The position numbers were made by a program, and so were the translations under genes. Under the pieces are notes generated by a model. The model did no database searches. It saw nothing but the letters and a program-made list of their open reading frames with translations, and was not told the DNA's origin. Source: CAZEQJ01 sp964514385 (lineage in GTDB: Bacteria > Bacteroidota > Bacteroidia > Cytophagales > Cyclobacteriaceae). Taken from it: a stretch of DNA of 53,872 nucleotides. The stretch spans positions 1 through 53,872 of the forward strand of contig CAZEQJ010000024.1 of the NCBI GenBank assembly GCA_964514385.1, in the 5' to 3' direction. Below, one piece after another: positions 6,976 to 15,259 of the stretch. Each line of letters opens with the position of its first letter. Within the stretch, counting starts at the first letter, position 1.

Positions 6976-8099
6976 CTAGTAAAAATGTCAAGAAACCGGG
7001 ATTCCTCGCTTTCCCAGGTGTATTTATGATTAATAATCTGACCACTAGTTGATTTATCTATTGCCTTAATGGTCTCTTTAATGAGGTTAATGTCCGGTTG
7101 GGTGAAATCAATCAGCAATACATTCTGTAAATGAGTTAATTTATTAACCCACAACCTGTTATAGGAGGTCATTAAGGGCTTATCTAAGGCCAGAAATTCA
7201 TAGAATTTGCTTGGCATTTTGCCAATATTAGCCTCATTTAACGGGTAGGGCATAATGCCCGCATCACATGCCAGGATCTCGCTTAATATGATGTCGTGGT
7301 CAACCGGGTAAGGTGAGATTATGCTAAATATATTAGCATAACGATTTTTATACTCCTCTATTAGTGCTTTGTCATGTTCTGACCGGCATATTCCGGTTAT
7401 AGTAAGCGATACATTTACATGCTTATTCAGTAGCTCAAAGAATGACAAGGCTGTTTTCAGACCATACTCTCTGGATATCGTCCCTGAAAATAGCAGCTTG
7501 AAGTCATACTTGGCCTTTTTTTGCGTGAAATACGGCCTTTCAAGGACCTCCATCAGGGGCCCTGCAGCGGGTTTGTTTTCAGCTATAGTATACCTGTTTC
7601 CCAGAAAGGGTAATTGTGACTCATAAACAGCCTCTGCCAGGATAAAATGGTCGATAAATCGACTTAGCATCCGCTCCTTCAATCGGATAAGGTGAGCCAG
7701 CAATCTGTTTGCTAATAATATTAGCATCCTCTTGTGAATAAAAGTGAGCCTATAATTTTCTGTAACATCGTAAATGACCTTACTACCAAATATAATTTTG
7801 TATAGAACTGTAACTAACTGTATTTCAGGAGTATTGAATATAATATATTCAGGTTTTTCTTTAATGTAAAAACGAAGAATTCTAAAGGGGGTCAGCCATC
7901 GTTTTATTGAGAACCGGCTGAAATGCCCGAGGGAATGGCATGTAATATTTTCATTAACCGGCATTTTTTGTGGTGGAAATCCTATGATTTTAACATCATA
8001 TTTATTTGATTTCGCCATTGATAGCGCGAATCGCTCATAAAGCCTTGGGTCGTTAACCGGCTTTAGTACGGAGGCAAGTACCACGGTTTTTCTGATCAT
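6966..8099 (-). CDS. Glycosyltransferase, GT4-like
   Basis: 377 residues without signal peptide. The N-terminal half has the Rossmann-like pattern of GT-B enzymes (VVLASVLKPVNDPRLYERFA; EYIIFNTPEIQLV; GSKVIYDVTENYR). The C-terminal half has the donor-site features: LLFSGTISREYGLKTALSFF near 205, and SKFYEFLALDKPLMTS near 310, a variant of the EAMACGxPV motif of family 4. The D-V-x-E-N/D motif suggests a sugar-transfer role in polysaccharide or glycolipid synthesis. There are no other glycan genes around it, so substrate and pathway are unknown. It is the only gene between the metal operon leader and the divergent dapD, and its coding end contains operator 2. Confidence 0.8.
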   Translation of the reverse strand: MIRKTVVLASVLKPVNDPRLYERFALSMAKSNKYDVKIIGFPPQKMPVNENITCHSLGHFSRFSIKRWLTPFRILRFYIKEKPEYIIFNTPEIQLVTVLYKIIFGSKVIYDVTENYRLTFIHKRMLILLANRLLAHLIRLKERMLSRFIDHFILAEAVYESQLPFLGNRYTIAENKPAAGPLMEVLERPYFTQKKAKYDFKLLFSGTISREYGLKTALSFFELLNKHVNVSLTITGICRSEHDKALIEEYKNRYANIFSIISPYPVDHDIILSEILACDAGIMPYPLNEANIGKMPSKFYEFLALDKPLMTSYNRLWVNKLTHLQNVLLIDFTQPDINLIKETIKAIDKSTSGQIINHKYTWESEESRFLDIFTSLG

Positions 8100-8127
8100 T
8101 CGCGTAAGATACTAAGTTTATCAATTG

Positions 8128-8940
8128 ATGGAATTAAAAGAACTCATAGAAAAAGCCTGGGAAGATCGTTCCCTTCTAGCTGATAAGGCTACAATTGCCG
8201 CAGTAAAAACGATTATTGACGATCTGGACCACGGCGCAAAGCGTATTGCTTCATTTCAGGACGGTGAGTGGATTGTTCATGACTGGCTTAAAAAAGCTGT
8301 CATTTTGTATTTCCCCATCCAGCATATGAAAACCATTGAGGTGGGTCCTTTTGAATTCCATGATAAAATTCCGCTGAAAAAGGACTATGCCAAGCAAAAT
8401 GTACGCGTTGTGCCTCATGCCATTGCACGATATGGAGCTTACCTGAGCCAAAATGTGATACTTATGCCTTCTTATGTGAACATAGGGGCCTATGTTGATG
8501 AAGGCACTATGGTAGACACCTGGGCAACAGTAGGCTCGTGTGCTCAGATCGGAAAAAACGTACACCTTAGTGGTGGGGTAGGTATAGGAGGTGTACTTGA
8601 GCCGGTGCAGGCAGCTCCGGTAATTGTTGAAGATGATGCATTTATCGGATCAAGGTGTATCATCGTAGAAGGGGTGAAGATCGGAAAAGAGGCAGTAATC
8701 GGGGCTAATGTAACCCTAACGGCAAGTACACGAATTATCGACGTTTCAGGCGATAAACCGGTGGAGTACAGGGGTGAGGTTCCTCCCCGTTCTGTTGTGA
8801 TTCCGGGAATGGTTCCAAAATCTTTCCCTTCCGGTGAATTTCAGGTTCCCTGCGCCCTTATAATTGGTCAGCGAAAAGAAAGTACGGATAAAAAGACCAC
8901 ACTAAACAACGCTTTACGGGAGAATAACGTAGCAGTCTAG
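8128..8940 (+). CDS. dapD: 2,3,4,5-tetrahydropyridine-2,6-dicarboxylate N-succinyltransferase
   Basis: 270 residues from the ATG at 8128. A TTG immediately upstream at 8125 would add one Met but is a less likely start. The enzyme succinylates tetrahydrodipicolinate in lysine and diaminopimelate synthesis, in the cytoplasm, as a trimer. The sequence shows an N-terminal helical domain (ELIEKAWEDRS), then the left-handed beta-helix with imperfect hexapeptides (VNIGAYVDEGTMVDTWATVG, IGKNVHLSGGVGIGGV). The active-site region DDAFIGSRCIIVEGVKIG and the C-terminal segment RSVVIPGMVPKSFPSG follow. Length matches the family (about 270-275). It is a stand-alone gene, divergent from the glycosyltransferase. 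Confidence 0.96.
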   Translation: MELKELIEKAWEDRSLLADKATIAAVKTIIDDLDHGAKRIASFQDGEWIVHDWLKKAVILYFPIQHMKTIEVGPFEFHDKIPLKKDYAKQNVRVVPHAIARYGAYLSQNVILMPSYVNIGAYVDEGTMVDTWATVGSCAQIGKNVHLSGGVGIGGVLEPVQAAPVIVEDDAFIGSRCIIVEGVKIGKEAVIGANVTLTASTRIIDVSGDKPVEYRGEVPPRSVVIPGMVPKSFPSGEFQVPCALIIGQRKESTDKKTTLNNALRENNVAV

Positions 8941-8957
8941 GAGCATAATCGTTTGAA

Positions 8958-9548
8958 ATGAAATCACTTTACTATCTGATCCTTTGTGGGATACTATTGT
9001 CCTGTTCATCCAGCAGTACGGATGAAGGGGATACTTATTTTAACAACGGACAGTATGCTGAGGCTATAACAGCATACACTGAATACCTAAAAACCAACCC
9101 AAGACATGTCAAAACATTGTATAACCGGGGCAGGGCATATGAAGAGAGCGGACAGTTTGAAAAGGCACTTGCTGACTTCAGGAAAATAATAGAAAATAAT
9201 CCGAAAAATATAAATGCATTGCTGTCTATCAGTGGTCATTATTATCGTAGAGCAGACTATAAGAATGCACATTATTACGCAGACCTGGCTGTTAAGGCAG
9301 ACCCTGATAGCGAAGCGGCATTTTTTGAGCGGGGAAAAGCAAATCAGAAACTTGGTGAAGTAGACGATGCAATGTCAGATTATAATGACGCCATCAACCT
9401 GAATGGCGATTTTGGCGAAGCCTACATGTATAGAGGATCTGTAAAAATACACCTCAAGAGAACATCATCCGCATGCAGCGATTTCAAAGTTGCAGCTTCA
9501 CTTGGAGTTAAAAAAGCGGAACAGTTTATTAGCCAGTTCTGTAACTAA
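8958..9548 (+). CDS. TPR-repeat lipoprotein
   Basis: 196 residues. Signal peptide with lipobox LLSC (mature cysteine C16) and a Ser-rich tether. The rest is about five tetratricopeptide repeats, for example YFNNGQYAEAITAYTEYLKT, TLYNRGRAYEESGQFEKALA and AFFERGKANQKLGEVDDAMS. A membrane-anchored protein-protein interaction scaffold is the usual role of such proteins; no partner is evident. It lies 17 bp after dapD and may be co-transcribed. Its last 4 bp overlap the convergent flavin reductase gene. Confidence 0.85.
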   Translation: MKSLYYLILCGILLSCSSSSTDEGDTYFNNGQYAEAITAYTEYLKTNPRHVKTLYNRGRAYEESGQFEKALADFRKIIENNPKNINALLSISGHYYRRADYKNAHYYADLAVKADPDSEAAFFERGKANQKLGEVDDAMSDYNDAINLNGDFGEAYMYRGSVKIHLKRTSSACSDFKVAASLGVKKAEQFISQFCN

Positions 9549-10198
9549 ACACCGTTCATATCTTTGATATTCAATGGCTTACCTTTTTTAGCGTAGTCAT
9601 ATGATATGAGATGTTCAGGTTGATAGTAATGGTATAACCCATTTACTACGAGGCTGTCTAATATTTCGTGGTTTATACTGTTGTCTTTCATCAGCACCTT
9701 TTCATCATCCGGAAGATATAGATGGTGTATTCTCCCGATAATCAGTAACGCTTTGTTGGATGTGACAGTAAGAATCTCTTCCAGTTTAAGTGAAGCTTTA
9801 AGTGTAGATTCCTTTACAAAAGGGGCCTTAAAGCCCGTTTTTAGCTCAGGAGTGAGACCACATGCTTCAAATTCACTTTCATCATGTTCATATTTTGCAG
9901 AAGTCTGATGTGCAGCTCCGGCAATCCCGGAAGTGACATTATTTATGGTAAATTCTCCGTTTTGCTGAATATTTTCCAGTGTATGCCGCTCGATGGTATG
10001 TGGACGCATCATAAAACCTATAGTGGGGGGTGAACTGCTCACGTGAAAAAATGAGCTAAATAAGGCCAGGTTAAACACATTGTTTTTTGAGTTTACGGTT
10101 CCGATAAGGAATGCAGGTTTATACCCTGTGAGTGAATTTCCCAGATTCATTCGTGCGATGCGGTCCTGTTGCATCAATTCTTCAGCAGATATTTTCAT
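9545..10198 (-). CDS. Flavin reductase-like FMN-binding split-barrel protein
   Basis: About 217 residues from the internal start MKISAEELMQQDRIARMN. An upstream in-frame ATG at 10258 would add 20 residues that do not fit the family. Split-barrel flavin reductases of the DIM6/NTAB type bind FMN. The family pattern is visible: RMNLGNSLTGYKPAFLIGTV, FNLALFSSFFHVSSSPPTIG, and a phosphate-loop-like TIERHTLENIQQNGEFTIN. Members are flavin reductases or flavoenzymes of unknown substrate. No flavin-dependent monooxygenase partner is seen nearby. Confidence 0.8.
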   Translation of the reverse strand: MKISAEELMQQDRIARMNLGNSLTGYKPAFLIGTVNSKNNVFNLALFSSFFHVSSSPPTIGFMMRPHTIERHTLENIQQNGEFTINNVTSGIAGAAHQTSAKYEHDESEFEACGLTPELKTGFKAPFVKESTLKASLKLEEILTVTSNKALLIIGRIHHLYLPDDEKVLMKDNSINHEILDSLVVNGLYHYYQPEHLISYDYAKKGKPLNIKDMNGV

Positions 10199-10313
10199 AG
10201 TATCCGCAAAACGGAAAGCCGGGATGCATTGTTTGTATATTTTCAACAATTTGATCAACCGGTGACATATAATTTATTTATTTGCAGCTTCTTGTAAGGA
10301 TCAATTCAGTGTC

Positions 10314-11261
10314 ATGTTCAATGCCAATAGCGACGAGTATCTTTATGTAAATCTTCGGTCCACCGGTGAGCTTGGATTAAAAGTAGGAAATGAAATCCCA
10401 CTTCAAACGGCAGTTTATGATGCCCAGTATTTTTCGGACGGGGAGGTATTCGTGAAATTCACCGAATCTATCCGTGGTAAAAGGCTCATTTTATTCGGGC
10501 AGGTACATATGCCGTATCGTAATCTTTTCGAAATGTATCTGGCAGTGGATGCTGCCCGCCGTGCTTCCGCCAAAGAGATTATTTGTGTGATTCCCTACCT
10601 GCCACATAGCCGTCAGGAGCGTAAAGATGCCGAACGCACTTCCATTGCTGCCCGGATTATGGCAGATTTCCTTGAATATGCAGGTGCCGCCCGGCTGGTC
10701 ACCATAGAACTGCACTCCAATGTCATTGAAGGATTTTATCATATACCCGTTGACCATTTGCGGACCTCACGGATCATTTCAGAGATCATCCGAAAGCAAG
10801 GCTACGACGATTTATGCCTGGTAAGTCCGGATTTCGGAGGACTAAAACGGATAAAATCCATAAGAAGTGCTCTGCCGGAGGCTTCCCTGGCGGTAATAAA
10901 CAAAGAAAGAATACAACCTAACCAGGTGCATAGCATGGAAATAATAGGAGAGGTGGCAGGGAAACGGGCCGTTATTGTCGATGACCTCATCGATACTGCC
11001 GGTACTGTATGTCAGGCTTCGCAGCTGCTTATGGAAAGAGGGGCCAGTTCTGTTGAAGTGATAGCTACTCATGGCCTGCTTTCAGGTAGTGCGCTGGAAA
11101 AAATTGCAGCTTCACCTATCCATAAGGTTTATATCTCGGACACGATTCCGCTTGATAAACAAACAGATAAAATTGAAATATTCAGCATAGCTGATCTGGT
11201 GATCTCAGGCATAAAAAGTATTATTAATAATGAATCTATCCATCGCTTAAATGAATTTTAA
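10314..11261 (+). CDS. prs: Ribose-phosphate pyrophosphokinase (divergent PRPP synthetase)
   Basis: 315 residues, the normal length. It makes PRPP from ribose 5-phosphate and ATP for nucleotide, His and Trp synthesis. Conserved features are the flexible-loop region PYLPHSRQERK (94-104), the catalytic-region His in IELHSNVIEGFY (H134), SPDFGG (171-176), the catalytic-type Lys in VINKERIQPN, and the PRPP loop VIVDDLIDTAGT (220-231). Compared with standard Prs (YARQDR, SPDVGGVxRAR), the loop and ribose-site segments are clearly diverged. It may therefore be a second paralogue rather than the main housekeeping enzyme. It overlaps the next gene by 11 bp. Confidence 0.88.
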   Translation: MFNANSDEYLYVNLRSTGELGLKVGNEIPLQTAVYDAQYFSDGEVFVKFTESIRGKRLILFGQVHMPYRNLFEMYLAVDAARRASAKEIICVIPYLPHSRQERKDAERTSIAARIMADFLEYAGAARLVTIELHSNVIEGFYHIPVDHLRTSRIISEIIRKQGYDDLCLVSPDFGGLKRIKSIRSALPEASLAVINKERIQPNQVHSMEIIGEVAGKRAVIVDDLIDTAGTVCQASQLLMERGASSVEVIATHGLLSGSALEKIAASPIHKVYISDTIPLDKQTDKIEIFSIADLVISGIKSIINNESIHRLNEF

Positions 11262-11631
11262 ACTTGAATTACGCCCCTTTAGCCTGAATGTTATGTCCAT
11301 TTTTTACATATTTGGTGGCATAAATCATTTTCTAAACCCCCAATTCTACCTGCCTCTTATTCCATCGTGGCTGCCTTTTCATGAAGCGATCAATATCATT
11401 AGTGGTATTGCTGAAATCACATTCGGATTATTATTACATTTTCCCTATCTGCGCAAATGGGCATCATATGGGATTGTATTGATGCTTGTGGCCTTTATAC
11501 CGTCTCACGTTTTTTTCATTCAGCAAGGAAGTTGCCTGGGTGAGCTATGCGTTTCTCCTTTTATAGCATGGATTCGTCTGATAGTGATTCATCCGCTGCT
11601 TATTCTGTGGGCACTTTATCATAGAAAATAA
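11251..11631 (+). CDS. DoxX-like small membrane protein
   Basis: 126 residues with four predicted transmembrane helices. The opening FYIFGGINHFLNPQFYLPLIP and the segment ISGIAEITFGLLL match the DoxX/DoxX-like family, whose members are linked to quinone or thiosulfate metabolism or redox stress, though most have no known role. The gene starts inside the 3' end of prs in another frame, implying translational coupling. A pair of cysteines (GSCLGELC) lies in the last periplasmic or cytoplasmic loop. Confidence 0.75.
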   Translation: MNFKLELRPFSLNVMSIFYIFGGINHFLNPQFYLPLIPSWLPFHEAINIISGIAEITFGLLLHFPYLRKWASYGIVLMLVAFIPSHVFFIQQGSCLGELCVSPFIAWIRLIVIHPLLILWALYHRK

Positions 11632-11697
11632 GGCAGAAGATGTAATATATATATTCTTTTATCAAACGAATGCCACCCTTTCGGGTTATTCATTAGA

Positions 11698-11736
11698 TTT
11701 ATTTATATAGCCATTATGTCATAAAATATAAATAAA
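11698..11736. repeat. AT-rich 11-bp inverted repeat in the 271-bp intergenic region
   Basis: TTTATTTATAT (11698-11708) and ATATAAATAAA (11726-11736) are perfect complements with a 17-base spacer. A small ACCC-TTTC-GGGT hairpin lies just before it (11675-11686). They may end transcription of prs-DoxX or serve as a regulator site. No other feature is visible in 11632-11870. Confidence 0.3.
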
Positions 11737-11874
11737 CTAATAATTAATTAAATTATACATTGATTTTTTTGCTTACCGTCCTTTATTACTTCCGAAAACT
11801 CCTTTTTTTCGTCTATTACACACCATACGTAAGAAAAGGTTTTCATTCGGGGATTTCGGGATTTAGGGGACGCT

Positions 11875-11882
11875 TACCTTTG
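11875..11882 (+). promoter_or_regulatory. Candidate Bacteroidota -7 promoter element TACCTTTG
   Basis: An exact match to TAnnTTTG, 20 bp upstream of the start codon of the thioredoxin-fold gene at 11903. No convincing -33 TTTG lies at the expected spacing, so the call is moderate. Confidence 0.4.
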
Positions 11883-11902
11883 AAAATGTAAATATTATAA
11901 AA

Positions 11903-12583
11903 ATGGATAGCCTTTCATTACGTATCAGAATTATCATCTTTGGAGCAGGAGCACTGGTCGCACTGGCTATACTGGGTCGTGTGTACTGGGTACAGGAGAT
12001 TCAGTATTTGCTTCCAACGCCGGTTCCGGCTGATTTACATGAAGTGGCGATAGGAGACACACTACCATCCCTCGCTGCGTATTCTGATGGTAAGCCATTA
12101 TTCATCCATTTTTATAATCCTGACTGCCCTTGCAGCAGGTTTAATGTGAAGGACTTCGAAAAAATGGTGCACCGATATGGTGACCAGTTTAGCTTTATAG
12201 CCTTTATACAGGCAGAAGAAAATGATCCCAAAAGCCTGACAAAATTCATCAGCAAGCATAGTCTGGGCATCCCGGTTTATCTTGATGTGAATGGTCAGGT
12301 TGCCGAAATGCTGGGGGTATATGCAACGCCTCAGGCTGTAATACTGGACGCCAATAATGTACTCTATTATAAGGGTAATTATAACAGGGCTAGATTTTGC
12401 TCCTCAAGGGAAACGGCTTTTGCTGAAATAGCACTCAATAATTTTATCGAAGGTAAAGCGGCACCCATAATACCGGAGGTCGCCTACCAGGCATATGGTT
12501 GTACTCTTCCTTCAAATGAAGAGGAAAACCCACATGACGCAGTAACAGCAATGTTTAAAAATACTTTCTCAAATTTCAGATAA
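11903..12583 (+). CDS. Membrane-anchored thioredoxin-fold protein with CPC motif
   Basis: 226 residues. One N-terminal transmembrane helix (about 9-30) anchors a periplasmic thioredoxin-like domain: FIHFYNPDCPCSRFN around residue 75, then AEMLGVYATPQAVILD with the cis-proline. The redox motif is C75-P-C77 (CxC) instead of CxxC, with extra cysteines in RARFCSS and AYGCTLP near the C-terminus. The family resembles AhpC/TSA-like DUF6436 proteins. A CxC site is compatible with disulfide isomerisation or a non-canonical reductase, which is inference. The stop codon overlaps the next start (TAATG), coupling it to a sensor protein. Confidence 0.75.
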   Translation: MDSLSLRIRIIIFGAGALVALAILGRVYWVQEIQYLLPTPVPADLHEVAIGDTLPSLAAYSDGKPLFIHFYNPDCPCSRFNVKDFEKMVHRYGDQFSFIAFIQAEENDPKSLTKFISKHSLGIPVYLDVNGQVAEMLGVYATPQAVILDANNVLYYKGNYNRARFCSSRETAFAEIALNNFIEGKAAPIIPEVAYQAYGCTLPSNEEENPHDAVTAMFKNTFSNFR

Positions 12584-14367
12584 TGACTATGGACAGTACA
12601 ATTAAGTTTAAGGAGATCTATAAGGAGATCACGGAGAAAGCGGATAAGACCGTTTTCTATGCCCTCGTCGGCCAGTTTGTTTTTGGCTTGATCCTCGCAG
12701 GATTTTACGATACATGGCTTTTGGCCATTCTGAACGGAGCTATTGCCGTTGGTTTATTTTATGGAGCTAAGGTGCTTTTTCCACAAAGTAACCTTAGGCA
12801 GTATGTAGCTGGATTTTCGTTGAGTTTATTCATGGCCCAGTTCATTTACCAGATGCATGGTATGTTCGAGATGCACTTTAGTGTGTTTATATCGGTAATA
12901 ATTCTGATATCTTACCAGAACTGGAGGGCGTTCATTGTACCCGTGTTGTTTGTTGTGCTACACCATGGCTCGTTTGCCTTCATTCAGTACTATGGATATA
13001 TTAATAATATAGACGCCTACAAGCAGATCTATTTTACCCAATTGGATTACATGGATCTCACTACTTTCATTTTCCATGCAGGCTTGTTTGCTATTGCCGC
13101 CCTTTTTGCCGCCATAGCAGCATTCCAGTCGGAGAAGAAAACTATGCAGCAGTCGGAAAGCTTTGCCAAGCTTGAGCTGGAGAAGGAGCGTACCCAGAAT
13201 AACATTGAATTTGCCAATCAGATAGCTCAGGGCAATTTTGATTCTAAATATGAACTGGATGAAAATGATACGCTGGGAAGATCACTTGTAGAAATGCGTG
13301 ACAGCCTGAAGACAAGCAAAAAACGAGAGGCTGAAGAAAGGTTTATGACCAAAGGTCTTGCCGATATTGGTGAGATCATCCGGGAAAAAGCAAATGATCT
13401 GAGTGAGCTAAGTGACAATCTCGTGAAATATATGGTAAACTATCTGGATATCAACCAGGGGGCAATATTTACGGCTGTTGAAGATGAAAATCCTCAGTCT
13501 GACCTTGAAATGACAGGTTGTTATGCCTACAACAGAAAGAAGCATATGCATAAGCGGATTGAGTATGGTGAAGGTCTGGTCGGTCAGTGCGCTATCGAAC
13601 GTGAAACAATCTACCTTACTGAGATACCTGAAGATTATATTGAAATCACATCCGGTTTGGGAAAAGCCTTACCAAAAGCTGTAATACTGGTACCTTTGGC
13701 AACGGATAAGGATCTCATAGGAGTGATCGAGCTCGCTTCTTTTAATGAGTTTGAGAAATATCAGATTGATTTCCTGAATAAGGTAAGCATGGATATTGCT
13801 TCTGCTATATCTAAGGTAAAAGTAAACCGAAAAATGCACCTGTTATTTGAAGAGTCTCAAAAACAGACGGAAGAACTCAGAGCTCAGGAAGAAGAGATTC
13901 GTCAGAACATGGAAGAGATGCAGGCAACGCAGGAAGAGATGAATCGGCAGAAATTTGAAATCGAAGGAACAATTCATGCCATCGAATCATCACCGTTTGG
14001 TTATGTAACCTTCAGTCCAAATGGAGATATTCAGTCTGCAAACCAGGCATTTTTAGATATGGTAGGATTTAGCTATGGCGAAATCATGGGACAGCATCAC
14101 CGGGTACTTGTTTCAGGCGACTATTCAAGAAGTGAAGAATATATTCAATTCTGGGAGGATCTGGCCAGAGGTATATCCAAGAAAGGCATATACCCTCGTC
14201 TGACAAAATCAGGCAAAGCGATTAAGGTTATTGGTCACTACGCACCGGTATTCGGATCCAATAACGAGGTCATTAAAATAGTAAAGATCGCCATGCTTGC
14301 AACTGAAGATATGATAGCTCAAGCTGCAGAAATGGATTTCGAGCTTGCGACAAACGGACTAAATTAA
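12583..14367 (+). CDS. Membrane GAF-PAS sensory protein without kinase domain
   Basis: 594 residues. Residues about 20-185 contain five or six transmembrane helices with a His-containing segment (VVLHHGSFAF). They are followed by a HAMP-like linker (IEFANQIAQGNFDSKYELDE, about 205-245), a GAF domain (about 255-405; GEGLVGQCAIERETIYLTEI), a charged coiled coil (about 410-460; EELRAQEEEIRQNMEEMQAT) and a PAS domain (about 462-575; SPFGYVTFSPNGDIQSANQA). No H-box, ATPase, GGDEF or receiver output is present. It probably relays a signal through its coiled coil to a partner. A second ATG lies at 12589. It is coupled to the CPC thioredoxin-like gene, suggesting redox input. Confidence 0.82.
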   Translation: MTMDSTIKFKEIYKEITEKADKTVFYALVGQFVFGLILAGFYDTWLLAILNGAIAVGLFYGAKVLFPQSNLRQYVAGFSLSLFMAQFIYQMHGMFEMHFSVFISVIILISYQNWRAFIVPVLFVVLHHGSFAFIQYYGYINNIDAYKQIYFTQLDYMDLTTFIFHAGLFAIAALFAAIAAFQSEKKTMQQSESFAKLELEKERTQNNIEFANQIAQGNFDSKYELDENDTLGRSLVEMRDSLKTSKKREAEERFMTKGLADIGEIIREKANDLSELSDNLVKYMVNYLDINQGAIFTAVEDENPQSDLEMTGCYAYNRKKHMHKRIEYGEGLVGQCAIERETIYLTEIPEDYIEITSGLGKALPKAVILVPLATDKDLIGVIELASFNEFEKYQIDFLNKVSMDIASAISKVKVNRKMHLLFEESQKQTEELRAQEEEIRQNMEEMQATQEEMNRQKFEIEGTIHAIESSPFGYVTFSPNGDIQSANQAFLDMVGFSYGEIMGQHHRVLVSGDYSRSEEYIQFWEDLARGISKKGIYPRLTKSGKAIKVIGHYAPVFGSNNEVIKIVKIAMLATEDMIAQAAEMDFELATNGLN

Positions 14368-14410
14368 TTCAGTTCCGTATTCAGACTTTAGAAATATCGT
14401 CATCTAAAAT

Positions 14411-14438
14411 AAAAACATCCAATTCATTGGATGTTTTT
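14411..14438. terminator. Bidirectional intrinsic terminator
   Basis: A perfect 12-13 bp inverted repeat, AAAAACATCCAA / TTGGATGTTTTT, around TTCA lies between the convergent GAF-PAS gene and the barrel-protein gene. It gives a U-run on both strands (TTTTTATTTTTA on plus). Confidence 0.85.
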
Positions 14439-14442
14439 ATTT

Positions 14443-15171
14443 TTATAGGATAACTCCTAATGCAAAGCCCCTCAGTTCAGGACCCTGACTACTGTTAAAG
14501 GTCTCAGATAAGTCATACTGAAAAAATATCTGATGCTTTCTATACCGTCCACGTCCATAGGCCACCTGCGCCCGGACACCATACTGAAACGGGTTGAGGT
14601 TGAAATTGTCGCGGTTACGATCCCAGTCCCAGCCACCATCGCCACGTGTCAGTTGCTGAAATGAGCCACCAATGCGGTAGCCTGCAAATCCACCTATACC
14701 AAACTGAAGCTTATCCCCAATCATAGGAACAAAATATGCATTCAAATGGGGTATGGCCAATTGATTTAGATATACTTTCCCGGATTGTGGTGTAGAGGTA
14801 TCAAACAGCAGGTCATTGTTATCCATGGTCAGCACAAGATCTCTGTCATCAAAATCGTACATTCTCACACTTACACCAACCCCGGCATCGAATCCTACAA
14901 ACCACCATGTTTTAGTGTAGTGTTTTGTAAGGGCCAGATAGCGGCTGTTTAGTGGATCGAGGGTGTATACAGCTCCAGCAACAGATGGTATCTGAAAATC
15001 TGGGTTAACCCAATTGCTTAATCCTAATTCTACATTCCATCCGCTGGAATGGTATGTTTTGCATTTCAGCTTTTGTAAAAAGGAGGTATTTTCGGTCGAT
15101 TCGTTTTCAGCCTGTTGTGCTGATACAACAGCACATACCAGCAAAAGCGGGATGATAAAGGTTAGTCTCAT
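14443..15171 (-). CDS. Predicted outer-membrane beta-barrel protein
   Basis: About 242 residues from the ATG at 15171, chosen because it begins a proper signal peptide (MRLTFIIPLLLVCAVVSAQQ); an upstream ATG at 15234 sits beyond the terminator hairpin and is unlikely. The mature protein has alternating hydrophobic strands and aromatic-Gly pairs (FGIGGFAGYRIGG, YGVRAQVAYGRGRYRKHQ) and ends in a strand (LRGFALGVIL) typical of barrels. No family was recognised. It sits just downstream of the GH127 gene but is separated from it by a strong terminator. Confidence 0.6.
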   Translation of the reverse strand: MRLTFIIPLLLVCAVVSAQQAENESTENTSFLQKLKCKTYHSSGWNVELGLSNWVNPDFQIPSVAGAVYTLDPLNSRYLALTKHYTKTWWFVGFDAGVGVSVRMYDFDDRDLVLTMDNNDLLFDTSTPQSGKVYLNQLAIPHLNAYFVPMIGDKLQFGIGGFAGYRIGGSFQQLTRGDGGWDWDRNRDNFNLNPFQYGVRAQVAYGRGRYRKHQIFFQYDLSETFNSSQGPELRGFALGVIL

Positions 15172-15206
15172 GGTTCTTTTTTCATACAATATAGTAAAAA
15201 TATAAA

Positions 15207-15228
15207 AAGGGCTCAAAAATGAGCCCTT
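15207..15228 (-). terminator. Intrinsic terminator of the GH127 gene
   Basis: On the minus strand AAGGGCTCA-TTTT-TGAGCCCTT forms a perfect 9-bp stem, followed by TTTATATTTTT. It lies about 30 bp past the GH127 stop codon. Confidence 0.85.
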
Positions 15229-15259
15229 CTGCAATTAAAATCGAAGTATTATAAGTTGA

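Noticed and set aside
11848..11872. G-quadruplex in the leader of the thioredoxin-fold gene
   Set aside because: Only three G-runs of three or more occur, and four are required.
12583..14367. Sensor histidine kinase
   Set aside because: GAF and PAS domains invite that call, but no H-box or N/G1/G2 ATP-binding motif is present before the stop codon.
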